Assembly: GCF_001718795.1 (NCBI RefSeq)
Contig: NZ_CP013435.1
Span: forward strand, 620,001 to 684,000
Origin: Burkholderia latens
Lineage (GTDB): Bacteria; Pseudomonadota; Gammaproteobacteria; Burkholderiales; Burkholderiaceae
Reading direction: 5' to 3'
Length of the DNA stretch: 64,000 nt
The notes under the pieces: generated by a model
Databases searched by the model: none
What the model was told of the DNA's origin: nothing
Seen by the model: only the letters and a program-made list of their open reading frames with translations
Made by a program: the position numbers and the translations under genes
Shown: positions 29,915-37,564 of the stretch, piece after piece
How positions within the stretch are numbered: the first letter of the stretch is position 1
Layout of the letters: every line of letters begins with the position of its first letter

Positions 29915-30060
29915 ACGCAAAAAGGGGCGTGCCCGCAATGGGCACGCCGCCGGGCAGGGCGCAACCGCGCTTCCCATAAAGCAACAGCAGCATCTCTCCA
30001 CTCCGGGTAACGAGCGTGGCAAGGAGGCAGAGTCTTGCCATGACAGAGATGCCGCGCATA
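29915..30060 (-). ncRNA. Candidate small RNA (or leader) with intrinsic terminator
   Basis: On the minus strand a hairpin GGCAAG/CTTGCC (30018-30039) is followed about 70 bases later by a perfect 9-bp stem GGCGTGCCC/GGGCACGCC (29926-29948). Two C residues and five T residues (29919-29923) come next, which is a textbook intrinsic terminator. No minus-strand gene ends here, so the terminator must serve a short transcript starting near 30060. The same stretch also encodes an 83-residue frame without recognisable features. The 5' end and promoter are unsure. Confidence 0.35.
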
Positions 30061-30130
30061 TTTTATCTCATGAAAGATAAATGTAGTCTAGTTTCGGTAA
30101 AAAATGCGCGGTTTGGCGCGGCGTGACGCT

Positions 30131-30178
30131 TTCGTTTCCCAAACGAACATTGATTCGCGCGAACAATAGCGCTACGCT
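30131..30178 (+). promoter_or_regulatory. Candidate promoter and palindromic operator of the secreted RNase gene
   Basis: TTGATT (30150-30155) and TACGCT (30173-30178) are spaced by 17 bases, about 54 bases before the RNase ATG. Immediately upstream is a perfect palindrome TTCGTTT-CCC-AAACGAA (30131-30147), well placed for an activator or repressor. The -10 match is weak. Confidence 0.35.
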
Positions 30179-30231
30179 AACGCCTTTGGTTGGTCGTCAA
30201 CTACTTGATTTAACAGCGGGAACCCTGGTTC

Positions 30232-30663
30232 ATGGCACGCAAGTGGCTCCGTAACGGCGCGCTCGCGTCCGTCTTCGCGATGTTCGCGATGGGTATCGTC
30301 GGCACGCCGACGGGCAGTCTGGTTTCCGCCGCTTACGCACGGCAGGCCGCGTCGGCAGACATGGCCGTCGGCGGGGTCGATACGATCCCGACCGCCCGCT
30401 TGCCTCGCGAAGCCGTGACAACGCTCGGCCTGATCGGCGCCGGTGGTCCCTACCCGTACGAGAAAGACGGCGTCGTTTTCGGTAACCGCGAGCGGATTCT
30501 GCCGAAGGCGAAGCGCGGCTACTACCACGAGTACACGGTGCCGACGCCGCGCGCGCGCAATCGCGGCGCGCGCCGGATCGTCTGCGGCGGGCCATTGCGC
30601 CGGATCGACAACTGTTATTACACGGACGACCACTACAACAGTTTTAAACGTATTGTTGAATGA
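30232..30663 (+). CDS. Secreted guanyl-preferring ribonuclease, barnase/RNase Sa type (N1/T1 family)
   Basis: The 143-residue protein has a signal peptide or anchor (about residues 1-37, hydrophobic core LASVFAMFAMGIVG, cut near AYA). A microbial RNase domain follows, with the expected catalytic residues: Glu100 in YYHEYTVPTP, Arg114/115 in RGARRIVCGG and His134 in DDHYNSFKRI. Cys118 and Cys128 could form a disulfide. The mature domain is about 100 residues, normal for the family. The barstar-type gene begins 7 bases after the stop, so this is an RNase with its intracellular inhibitor. The role (nutrition, competition) is not shown. Confidence 0.88.
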   Translation: MARKWLRNGALASVFAMFAMGIVGTPTGSLVSAAYARQAASADMAVGGVDTIPTARLPREAVTTLGLIGAGGPYPYEKDGVVFGNRERILPKAKRGYYHEYTVPTPRARNRGARRIVCGGPLRRIDNCYYTDDHYNSFKRIVE

Positions 30664-30670
30664 CTTCGGG

Positions 30671-31243
30671 ATGAACGGCATGAGCGACTCCATCTACGCG
30701 CACGACACGGCGGCGGCGGAACTGTTCGCGGCCGGCGACGGCAATCTGTTTCAGCGCGTGATGCAACTACACGCGGCGGCACAGGCCGGCGGCGCGCCGG
30801 AGCAGCCGGCGGCCGAGCCCGGGCTTTCATCGAACGAGGAGCCTATGAGCCTTTTCACGACCGTGCGACCCAATCTCGTGCAGTCGATCCGCGCGTTCCG
30901 CGTGCAGGATCTCGCCGACGAAGCCGGTCGGCTCGGCCAGCATTTCCTGTACGCGTATTGCGGCGCCGCGCAGTCGAAGCAGGAAGTGATGGAAACGATC
31001 GCGACCTCGTTCCTGTTTCCGAAGCATTTCGGCAAGAACTACGACGCGCTGTACGACTGCCTGACCGACCTCGTTGCGAAGGCCGGCGCGCAGCCCGGTT
31101 TCGTGATCGTCCTCGAAGGGCTGCCGATCGCACAGAAATTCGACAAGGAAGGGCGCGAAACGCTGCTCGACGTGTTCCGCGAGGCCGCCGAATTCTGGGC
31201 CGAGCGCAAGGTCGCGTTCCGCGTGTTCTATTCGTTCGCGTAA
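30671..31243 (+). CDS. Barstar-family ribonuclease inhibitor
   Basis: The cytoplasmic inhibitor expected to protect the cell from the RNase encoded just upstream. From the ATG at 30671 it has 191 residues. The barstar fold occupies the C-terminal part, with FPKHFGKNYDALYDCLTD (about residues 116-133) as the family signature and a final FWAERKVAFRVFYS strand. The first 58 residues are extra and Ala-rich. A second in-frame ATG at 30845 (MSLFTTVRP, 132 residues) has a stronger AGGAG site 3 bases before it and may be the main start; ATG 30680 is a third option. A strong terminator follows. Confidence 0.85.
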   Translation: MNGMSDSIYAHDTAAAELFAAGDGNLFQRVMQLHAAAQAGGAPEQPAAEPGLSSNEEPMSLFTTVRPNLVQSIRAFRVQDLADEAGRLGQHFLYAYCGAAQSKQEVMETIATSFLFPKHFGKNYDALYDCLTDLVAKAGAQPGFVIVLEGLPIAQKFDKEGRETLLDVFREAAEFWAERKVAFRVFYSFA

Positions 31244-31283
31244 CCCGCGCATCGCATACCGCGTCGGTCGCAGCCGAATTGCC

Positions 31284-31312
31284 AAAAAAGCCCGCGTCGA
31301 GCGGGCTTTTTT
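31284..31312 (+). terminator. Intrinsic terminator after the barstar gene
   Basis: AAAAAAGCCCGC-GTCGA-GCGGGCTTTTTT: a GC stem with a five-base loop, six T residues after it and six A residues before it, so it can act on both strands. It lies between the inhibitor gene and the insertion sequence. Confidence 0.9.
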
Positions 31313-31368
31313 GCGTTTGCACGGCGCGTGCAGCGGCACGCTCGGGGGGGGTGCCCCTATGTGTTTCG

Positions 31369-32574
31369 TCAAGCGTTAGGGGCTGACTTGGGTTGGTAAA
31401 TGGTGCCGTCGCGCAGCATGGCGAACAGAACGTCGCAGCGTCGCCGCGCGAGCGCGATGAGCGCTTGGTTATGACGCTTGCCTTGCTGGATCTTGCGCGA
31501 GTAATAGGCCCGTGAGACTGGGTCCCGCAAGGCCGCGAAGGCGGATAGGAACAAGGCGCGCTTGAGCACCTTGTTGCCGCGTCTGGATGGATGTTCACCG
31601 CGTATCGATGAACCTGAGCGTCGGGTAACCGGCGCGAGGCCGGCGTAGGCCGCCAGATGCGCAGCCGAAGCGAACGCCTTATGGGCGACCTCGGTCAGGA
31701 GTCTGGCGGCGGTCCTGACGCCGACTCCCGGCATGCTGGTCAGGACCGGCCAAAGAGGGTGAGCAAGCACCAGTCGTTCCACTTCGACAGCGACCTCGTC
31801 GCGCTGCTGACGCAAGGCTGCAAGCTGCTGGGCTAAACGGGGCATGACGATGGTGGCGGCTTGCGTGCCGGGCACGGTCACGGCTTGTTCGCTCAGTGCC
31901 TGAACGATTTCGGCCGCTAGGCCTTTGCCCATGCGCGGAGCGAGCTTGGTCAGGCGATTGGCGAGCGTCTTCTCGCCGGTGCCGGCAAGCGCGGCGGGCG
32001 ACGGATAGCGCTCAAGCAGATCGAGTACCGCTGGATGGTCAAGGCGCGGTCCGAGAACACGCTCGAGCGCCGGATGGATCTGGGTAAGCAGGCCGCGAAT
32101 GCGGTTGCTGGTTTGCGTGACCTGAGCGGCGAGGTCGTCATCGAAGCCGCAGAGCATGGTGAGTTCGGCGAGTTGCTCGTCGGCCAGTCGAAGCGAGCGC
32201 AGCGTATGCGGCATCGATCGAGCGGCTTCGGCGATGATCGCGGCGTCGCGGGCATCGGTCTTGGCTTCGCCGGCGTGCAAATCAGCGATGCGGCGCATGG
32301 CCAGTCCGGGCAGATAGGCGACGAGTACGCCTTCAGCGCGGGCGACGGCTACAGGAAGCGCGCCGATGGTGGAAGGCTGATCGACGACGAACAGCAGTCG
32401 ACCGTGAGTCTTGAGTTCGGCGATGAGGGCGCGCAGCTTGGCCTCGTCGTTGGGTAGCGCCTTGTTGTACAGGCGCTTACCGTTCCGATCGAGTGCCACG
32501 GCGTGATGGTGGCCCTTACCGACATCGACGCCGACAAAGACATCGACGGCGTCACGTTGTTGAGTGTCTTGCAT
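31369..32574 (-). CDS. IS110-family transposase (DEDD recombinase)
   Basis: The 401-residue protein looks intact. The N-terminal RuvC-like domain starts VFVGVDVGKGHHHAVAL (Asp17), continues with LLFVVDQPSTIG and EAKTDARDAAIIAEAAR, and supplies the DEDD acidic residues. The C-terminal domain has the helix-hairpin-helix LTSMPGVGVRTAARLL and the AAYAGLAPVTRRSGSSIRG stretch that carries the catalytic Ser of IS110 enzymes. Family knowledge: the recombinase works with a bridge RNA made from the element's non-coding end. It is the only transposase in the window. Confidence 0.93.
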   Translation of the reverse strand: MQDTQQRDAVDVFVGVDVGKGHHHAVALDRNGKRLYNKALPNDEAKLRALIAELKTHGRLLFVVDQPSTIGALPVAVARAEGVLVAYLPGLAMRRIADLHAGEAKTDARDAAIIAEAARSMPHTLRSLRLADEQLAELTMLCGFDDDLAAQVTQTSNRIRGLLTQIHPALERVLGPRLDHPAVLDLLERYPSPAALAGTGEKTLANRLTKLAPRMGKGLAAEIVQALSEQAVTVPGTQAATIVMPRLAQQLAALRQQRDEVAVEVERLVLAHPLWPVLTSMPGVGVRTAARLLTEVAHKAFASAAHLAAYAGLAPVTRRSGSSIRGEHPSRRGNKVLKRALFLSAFAALRDPVSRAYYSRKIQQGKRHNQALIALARRRCDVLFAMLRDGTIYQPKSAPNA

Positions 32575-32599
32575 CGAAGTTTATGCAGAGTGAACGGAT

Positions 32600-32800
32600 T
32601 GGCCTGCAACAACGGTGGCAAGTCTCGGCATCCACGTTACGGACGGCGTCGGGATATCCCGGCCAAACCCCTATCAGCGATCACCAGCCACCCACCAGGC
32701 CCGGTGACAACACCCCCCGGATCATGACTGCGACTGGGGGCGAGAACCATGCCGGGCCTGGCTGGCCATAGCCCCGATTATCGAGGCGTGAAGATAGTAA
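32600..32800 (-). ncRNA. Candidate IS110 bridge RNA region
   Basis: This non-coding left end lies just upstream of the transposase start, where IS110 elements encode their bridge RNA. It contains a perfect 10-bp inverted repeat CCAGGCCCGG (32695-32704) / CCGGGCCTGG (32752-32761). The stem encloses a 47-base loop that itself has CCCCC/GGGGG pairing, with a further CCAGCC/GGCTGG extension outside. A large internal-loop hairpin is the architecture expected of target- and donor-binding loops. Ends are approximate and no covariation was tested. Confidence 0.4.
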
Positions 32801-32849
32801 CGGGGTACGCGCGGACCTGGCGCGGCCCCGCGCGTTCAGCGATCGCCGC

Positions 32850-33617
32850 TCACCAGCCGCCCCAACGTGCGGCGAGCGCCGCGAGCACGGCCGCGCCGGC
32901 CGTCTCGGTACGCAACACGCGCGGCCCGAGCGATAGCGCGGTGAAGCCGTGCGCACGGGCCGCGTTTTCCTCGTCCGGCGACAATCCGCCTTCCGGCCCG
33001 ATCAGCAGCGTGACAGGGGATGCAGGCGGCGCATCGGGCAGCGACGTGAACGGGATGCTCGCGCGCGGCGACAGCAGCAGCCGCAGCTCGCCGTCGGCCG
33101 GTGCGGCCGGCAGCGTATCGAGCCACGCGCCGAAGCCGCGGATTGCCGCGACGTCCGGCACGCGGTTGCGCCCGCATTGCTCGCACGATGCGCGCACAAC
33201 GCCGCGCCAGTGCGCGACGCGTTTGTCCGCTCGCTCCCCGGACAGTTTCACGACGCCGCGCGCGGTCGACAGCGGCACGACGGCCGCGACACCGAGTTCG
33301 ACGGCCTTCTCGATCACCCAGTCCATCTTGTCGCCGCCGGCGATCCCTTGCGCGAGCGTCACGCGATAGGGCGGCTCGGCCTCGGCCGGATCGAACGCGT
33401 CGATTTGCGCGAGCGCGTTGCGCTTGTCGATCTCGACGAGGCGCGCGCGGTACTGGCCGCCGTTGCCGTCGAACAGCGCAAGCGCGTCGCCGGGCTGCAG
33501 CCGCAGCACCTGCGCGTGGCGGGCGACGTCGGCGGGCAGCGCGAGCGTCGCATCGGTGCGCAGCGCCGCTTCGACGAAAAAGCGCGGCACGGCTGCGGTG
33601 GTGGTGGCTTCACTCAT
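32850..33617 (-). CDS. rsmE: 16S rRNA (uracil-1498-N3)-methyltransferase
   Basis: RsmE methylates U1498 of 16S rRNA with SAM. The 255-residue protein has an N-terminal PUA-like domain and a C-terminal SPOUT (trefoil-knot) domain, whose SAM-binding signature is LLIGPEGGLSPDEENAA, followed by LGPRVLRTETAGAA. The middle motif QGIAGGDKMDWVIEKAVELG is also typical. The start overlaps the stop of the VOC gene by 8 bases, so the two are probably co-transcribed. The insertion sequence lies just downstream. Confidence 0.95.
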   Translation of the reverse strand: MSEATTTAAVPRFFVEAALRTDATLALPADVARHAQVLRLQPGDALALFDGNGGQYRARLVEIDKRNALAQIDAFDPAEAEPPYRVTLAQGIAGGDKMDWVIEKAVELGVAAVVPLSTARGVVKLSGERADKRVAHWRGVVRASCEQCGRNRVPDVAAIRGFGAWLDTLPAAPADGELRLLLSPRASIPFTSLPDAPPASPVTLLIGPEGGLSPDEENAARAHGFTALSLGPRVLRTETAGAAVLAALAARWGGW

Positions 33618-34047
33618 GCTCGGTACGGCTCCGTGCGTCGAGGCGGCACGCGAGTGCCCACCGGTAGCCGTCGAGATCCTCGACCTGCGCGAAGCGATCG
33701 CCCCAGAACTGGTCCTGCGGCGCGCTCAGCGATTTCGCACCGGCGTCGAGCGCGCGCTGCCAGGTCGCATCGACGTCGTCGACATACAGATAAAACGACT
33801 GCGGAGCGGTTGCATGCGCACTCTTCGGCGTGAGCGCGATCGAGCCGAACGCGCCCTCCGGCGCGAACATCACAATCAGTTGATCACGGTAGGACATCTC
33901 GACGTGCATGATCGCGCCGTCTTCGTCGTGGACGTCACGCACCGCGAAGCCGAATGCGGCCTTGAAGAACTCGATGGCCGCCTGCGTATTGCGGACGGCC
34001 AGATACGGCGTCAACCAAGGCACGTTGGCCGGACGTGGATCGGTCAT
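33610..34047 (-). CDS. VOC-superfamily (glyoxalase/bleomycin-resistance-like) protein
   Basis: The 145-residue protein has the two beta-alpha-beta-beta-beta modules of the vicinal oxygen chelate fold. The first reads VPWLTPYLAVRNTQAAIEFFKAA in two parts; the second contains YLYVDDVDATWQRALDAGAKSL and the DRFAQVEDLDGYRWALA end. It resembles the PhnB/YaeR-like group of unknown substrate. Possible metal ligands are the His in IMHVEM and the Glu in QVEDLDGY. It is co-oriented with rsmE. The AGGAG site before the ATG at 34047 supports the start. Confidence 0.8.
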   Translation of the reverse strand: MTDPRPANVPWLTPYLAVRNTQAAIEFFKAAFGFAVRDVHDEDGAIMHVEMSYRDQLIVMFAPEGAFGSIALTPKSAHATAPQSFYLYVDDVDATWQRALDAGAKSLSAPQDQFWGDRFAQVEDLDGYRWALACRLDARSRTEHE

Positions 34048-34059
34048 GAAAATCTCCTG

Positions 34060-34181
34060 TCGAACAGTGTGGGCGCTTCAGCGCTTACTCTGTTCCCATG
34101 CTTTGCGGTCGAACAGTATTGGCGCTCCAGCAGCGGCTCCCGTCCTGCGCCGTGCGGTACAACGGCAATCGGCGCCGGGGC
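34060..34181. repeat. Three diverged direct repeats at about 49-bp period
   Basis: TCGAACAGTGTGGGCGCTTC at 34060 recurs as TCGAACAGTATTGGCGCTCC at 34109 (20 of 24 bases shared over the full unit). A weaker third copy with one inserted base starts near 34158. The intervening 25 bases share about half their positions. The block lies between the VOC and speE genes and overlaps the end of a possible small ORF. Confidence 0.4.
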
Positions 34182-34311
34182 CCCGTCGACGGCGCGCGAT
34201 GCATCGCGGCCATCGCGGCGGGCGGCCTCTGTCGTTCCGGGATTGCGTGTCGCAGGCGGTTCGCGCGAGAAACGCGATGAGGGCGATGAGCGCGACGAGC
34301 CCGCACAACAA
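34078..34311 (-). CDS. Possible small membrane protein between speE and the VOC gene
   Basis: A minus-strand frame of 77 residues from a TTG at 34311 (or a CTG at 34332, overlapping the speE stop). It begins with a clear hydrophobic helix, LLCGLVALIALIAFLAR, followed by a basic Arg-rich middle and the end ILFDRKAWEQSKR. GGAAAG lies 4 bases before the TTG. The first 25 codons have the high third-position GC of real genes here; the later part does not. It may be a decaying or spurious frame. Confidence 0.25.
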   Translation of the reverse strand: MLCGLVALIALIAFLARTACDTQSRNDRGRPPRWPRCIARRRRGPGADCRCTARRRTGAAAGAPILFDRKAWEQSKR

Positions 34312-34328
34312 CGCGCTTTCCAGGAAGT

Positions 34329-35186
34329 TCAGCGGCGAACGCCCAGTGTATCGCGCAGCGTGCGCGGCAGGGCAAAGAGGGCCGCATGAAGTCGCGCATC
34401 GTAGTAGCGCAATCCGTGGACGCAGCGCGCGGCGAGCCGCTCGTCGACGTCGTGCGCGAACAGCGCGGCCGCATCGAGCGTGTCGCTTGCGATCGCCATC
34501 AGCCATTGCGAACCGTACAGCGGCACGTGCGCGGACAACGGATCGACGAACGCGAAGCTCGCGCGCAGGTCGTCGAGCAGCGCGGCGACGCGCGCCGCAT
34601 GGAACACCGGCGAGCCGAGGTGCATCGAGATCGCGCCGCGCGGCGTGAGGATCCGCTTCAGTCGTGCGTAGAACTCGCGCGTATAGAGGCCGGCCGCGGG
34701 GGAGTCCGGCGGCGTGAGGTCGAACACGACCAGATCGAAATGCTCGACGGTCGACGCGACGAAATGCGCGGCGTCGCCGATCACGACTTCGACGCGCGGG
34801 TCGTCGAGTGCGCCCTGGTGCACGTCGCCGAGATAGCGGCGCGCCATGCCGACCACTTCGTCGTCGAGCTCGGCGACGACGATCCGCTCGATGCACGCGT
34901 GCTTGAGCAACTGGCGCGCGGCGCCGCCGTCGCCGCCGCCGAGCACGAGCGCCTTCCGCGGGCAGGGGTGCGCGAGCGCGGCAGGATGCGTCATGCACTC
35001 GTGGTACACGTACTCGTCGCCGACCGACGTCATCGGCCGGCCGTCCAGCGTGAACAGGCGGCCGAGCTGCGCGGTCTCCCAGACCTCGATGTGCTGATGC
35101 GGCGATGCGACGTGCGCGAGCCGCCGGGCGTTCGGGAAGCCGTAAGCGACATCGGGTGTGGGATGAAATAGAAGGGTCGTGCTCAA
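34329..35186 (-). CDS. speE: Spermidine synthase (polyamine aminopropyltransferase)-like
   Basis: Transfers an aminopropyl group from decarboxylated SAM to putrescine. The TTG at 35186 (LSTTLLFHPTPDVAYGF) gives 285 residues, the normal family length; an ATG at 35369 would add 61 low-complexity residues. The decarboxy-SAM-binding LVLGGGDGGAARQLLKH, the acidic VVAELDDEVV and the catalytic-loop FDLTPPDSPA are present. The catalytic DxTDP variant reads DLTPPD here. The gene is divergent from tkt. No SAM decarboxylase gene is nearby. Confidence 0.87.
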   Translation of the reverse strand: MSTTLLFHPTPDVAYGFPNARRLAHVASPHQHIEVWETAQLGRLFTLDGRPMTSVGDEYVYHECMTHPAALAHPCPRKALVLGGGDGGAARQLLKHACIERIVVAELDDEVVGMARRYLGDVHQGALDDPRVEVVIGDAAHFVASTVEHFDLVVFDLTPPDSPAAGLYTREFYARLKRILTPRGAISMHLGSPVFHAARVAALLDDLRASFAFVDPLSAHVPLYGSQWLMAIASDTLDAAALFAHDVDERLAARCVHGLRYYDARLHAALFALPRTLRDTLGVRR

Positions 35187-35449
35187 GGGCGGGGGCCGCT
35201 CGGGGCGGGCAGTTCCGACGCCTGAATTATAGGAGGCGCGCGGTTCGATGGAAATGCGTGCCGGAACACCGCGCACCGGCAGGGGAAATGTCGGCCCATC
35301 TGTTAAAATGACGAGCTTTGCAGCCCCGTCCGTAGGCTCCGTCCGCTTCGCGTCCGTCAGGCGCCGCACCGCGCGCCGGGAACGATCGACGCTCGAGCTT
35401 GCGGATGCCGCCGTGCCCCCGTTTCCTCGACTCGTTCTCCGGACTCGAC

Positions 35450-37477
35450 ATGACGACTTCGTCTCCCGCCTCCACCACCCTGATGGCCAACGCGATCCGT
35501 GCGCTCGCGATGGACGCCGTCCAGCAAGCGAACTCCGGTCACCCCGGCATGCCGATGGGCATGGCCGAAATCGGCGTGGCGCTCTGGTCGCGCCACCTGA
35601 AGCACAATCCGACGAACCCGCACTGGGCGGACCGCGACCGCTTCGTGCTGTCGAACGGCCATGGCTCGATGCTGCTGTACTCCCTGCTGCACCTGACCGG
35701 CTACGACCTGCCGATGGAAGAGCTGAAGAACTTCCGCCAGCTGCACTCGAAGACGCCGGGCCACCCGGAATACGGGATCACGCCGGGCGTCGAGACGACC
35801 ACCGGCCCGCTCGGCCAGGGTCTCGCGAACGCGGTCGGCATGGCGCTCGGCGAAGCGCTGATGGCGGACGAGTTCAACCGTGACGGCGCGAAGATCGTCG
35901 ATCACCACACGTACGTGTTCCTCGGCGACGGCTGCCTGATGGAGGGCATCTCGCACGAAGCCTGCTCGCTCGCGGGCACGCTGAAGCTGAACAAGCTGAT
36001 CGCGCTGTACGACGACAACGGCATCTCGATCGACGGCGACGTCGTCAACTGGTTCCACGACGACACGCCGAAGCGCTTCGAGGCGTACGGCTGGAACGTG
36101 ATCCCGAACGTGAACGGCCATGACGTCGACGCGGTCGACGCGGCGATCGCGAAAGCGAAGTTGTCTGACAAGCCGACGCTGATCTGCTGCAAGACGGTGA
36201 TCGGCAAGGGCGCGGCCACGAAGGCGGGCGGCCACGACGTGCACGGCGCGGCGCTCGGCGCGGAAGAAATCGCGAAGACGCGCGCGGCGCTCGGCTGGAC
36301 GTGGGAGCCGTTCGTGATTCCGCAGGAAGTCTATGCGGCATGGGACGCGAAGGAAGCCGGCAAGCGCGCCGAAGCGGCATGGAACGACACGTTCGCGCAG
36401 TACCGCGCGAAGTATCCGGCCGAAGCCGCTGAATTCGAACGCCGGATGGCGAACAAGCTGCCGGCCGACTGGGCCGAGAAGGCGGCCGCGATCATCGCCG
36501 CGGCGAACGAGCGCGCCGAAACGGTCGCGACCCGCAAGGCGTCGCAGCAGGCGATCGAAGGGCTTGCCGCCGTACTGCCGGAGCTGCTCGGCGGTTCGGC
36601 CGACCTGACCGGCTCGAACCTCACCAACTGGAAGGCATCGAAGGCAGTGCGCGCGAATCCGGAAGGTGCGGGCGTGCTGCTTGGCAACCACATCAACTAC
36701 GGCGTGCGCGAATTCGGCATGAGCGCCGCGATCAACGGCCTCGCGCTGCACGGTGGCCACAAGCCGTTCGGCGGCACGTTCCTGACGTTCTCCGACTACA
36801 GCCGCAACGCGCTGCGCGTGGCCGCGCTGATGAAGGTTCCGTCGATCTTCGTGTTCACGCACGATTCGATCGGCCTCGGCGAGGACGGTCCCACGCACCA
36901 GTCGATCGAGCACGTGTCGAGCCTGCGCCTGATTCCGAATCACGACGTATGGCGTCCGGCCGACACGGTCGAGACGGCCGTTGCCTGGACGCACGCGGTT
37001 GCCGCCGACCGCCCGTCGAGCCTGATCTTCAGCCGCCAGAACCTCGCGTTCAACCCGCGCACCGATGCGCAGATCGCGAACATCGACAAGGGCGGTTACG
37101 TGCTGAAGGACTGGGACGACGAGATCGTCGCGCGCAAGATCATCCTGATCGCGACGGGCTCGGAAGTCGAGCTGGCGATGAAGGCGGTCGAGCCGCTCGC
37201 GCAGCAGGGCATCGCGGCCCGCGTCGTGTCGATGCCGTCGACCACCGTGTTCGACCGCCAGGACGCCGAATATCGCGAACGCGTGCTGCCGCACGGCGTG
37301 CGCCGCGTCGCGATCGAAGCCGGCGTGACCGCGTTCTGGCACAAGTACGTCGGCCTCGAAGGCGGCGTCGTCGGGATCGACACGTTCGGCGAATCGGCGC
37401 CGGCCGGCGTGCTGTTCAAGTACTTCGGCTTCACCGTCGAGCACGTCGTCGAGACCGCGAAGGCCGTGCTGGCCTAA
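35450..37477 (+). CDS. tkt: Transketolase
   Basis: Transfers two-carbon units between sugar phosphates in the pentose phosphate/Calvin routes using thiamine pyrophosphate. From the ATG at 35450 it has 675 residues. The TPP-binding motif [20 protein letters not shown] lies near residue 155 and the catalytic HG of [13 protein letters not shown] near residue 27. The pyrimidine-domain motif is [14 protein letters not shown]. The C-terminal domain ends [12 protein letters not shown]. gapA follows after 87 bases, a conserved betaproteobacterial order. Confidence 0.97.
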   Translation: MTTSSPASTTLMANAIRALAMDAVQQANSGHPGMPMGMAEIGVALWSRHLKHNPTNPHWADRDRFVLSNGHGSMLLYSLLHLTGYDLPMEELKNFRQLHSKTPGHPEYGITPGVETTTGPLGQGLANAVGMALGEALMADEFNRDGAKIVDHHTYVFLGDGCLMEGISHEACSLAGTLKLNKLIALYDDNGISIDGDVVNWFHDDTPKRFEAYGWNVIPNVNGHDVDAVDAAIAKAKLSDKPTLICCKTVIGKGAATKAGGHDVHGAALGAEEIAKTRAALGWTWEPFVIPQEVYAAWDAKEAGKRAEAAWNDTFAQYRAKYPAEAAEFERRMANKLPADWAEKAAAIIAAANERAETVATRKASQQAIEGLAAVLPELLGGSADLTGSNLTNWKASKAVRANPEGAGVLLGNHINYGVREFGMSAAINGLALHGGHKPFGGTFLTFSDYSRNALRVAALMKVPSIFVFTHDSIGLGEDGPTHQSIEHVSSLRLIPNHDVWRPADTVETAVAWTHAVAADRPSSLIFSRQNLAFNPRTDAQIANIDKGGYVLKDWDDEIVARKIILIATGSEVELAMKAVEPLAQQGIAARVVSMPSTTVFDRQDAEYRERVLPHGVRRVAIEAGVTAFWHKYVGLEGGVVGIDTFGESAPAGVLFKYFGFTVEHVVETAKAVLA

Positions 37478-37564
37478 AAGCATTCGCGACGCGCGCGGCC
37501 CCTCGCGCGCGTCGCACCGTGAAGCTGCACGAAACGAATTTTTTCAGCCATCAGGAGATAGACC

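Larger units (their letters stand above)
29855..30231. other. 377-base gene-free stretch after maeB
   Basis: Holds a minus-strand structured transcript candidate (about 29915-30060), an inverted repeat TTTATCT-N6-AGATAAA at 30062-30081, a 17-bp palindrome TTCGTTT-CCC-AAACGAA at 30131-30147 and the promoter of the RNase gene. The part from 30055 to 30190 is AT-rich for this genome. No plus-strand protein gene is supported here. Confidence 0.6.
31345..32805 (-). mobile_element. IS110-family insertion sequence
   Basis: A single-gene element with one intact transposase (31369-32574) and a long non-coding left end (32575 to about 32805), as is typical of IS110 rather than IS1111 elements. There are no terminal inverted repeats or obvious target duplication, which also fits the family. 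A perfect 7-bp inverted repeat GCCCCTA/TAGGGGC (31353-31359 and 31377-31383) surrounds the transposase stop at the right end. The outer boundaries are estimates: they must fall between the barstar terminator and the rsmE stop. The insertion disrupts no gene. Confidence 0.8.

Noticed and set aside
26180..30022. A 1280-residue minus-strand open frame
   Set aside because: It is the shadow of maeB and thiL in high-GC DNA: Arg/His/Val-rich, no domain, and it covers strongly supported genes.
29808..30059. 83-residue minus-strand protein (starting MRGISVMARLCLLATLV)
   Set aside because: No conserved features; its frame crosses the terminator-like hairpin at 29926-29948, so a non-coding transcript is the better reading.
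32850..33617. rsmE disrupted by the insertion sequence
   Set aside because: The rsmE frame is full length with its normal C-terminal region; the element lies downstream of its stop.
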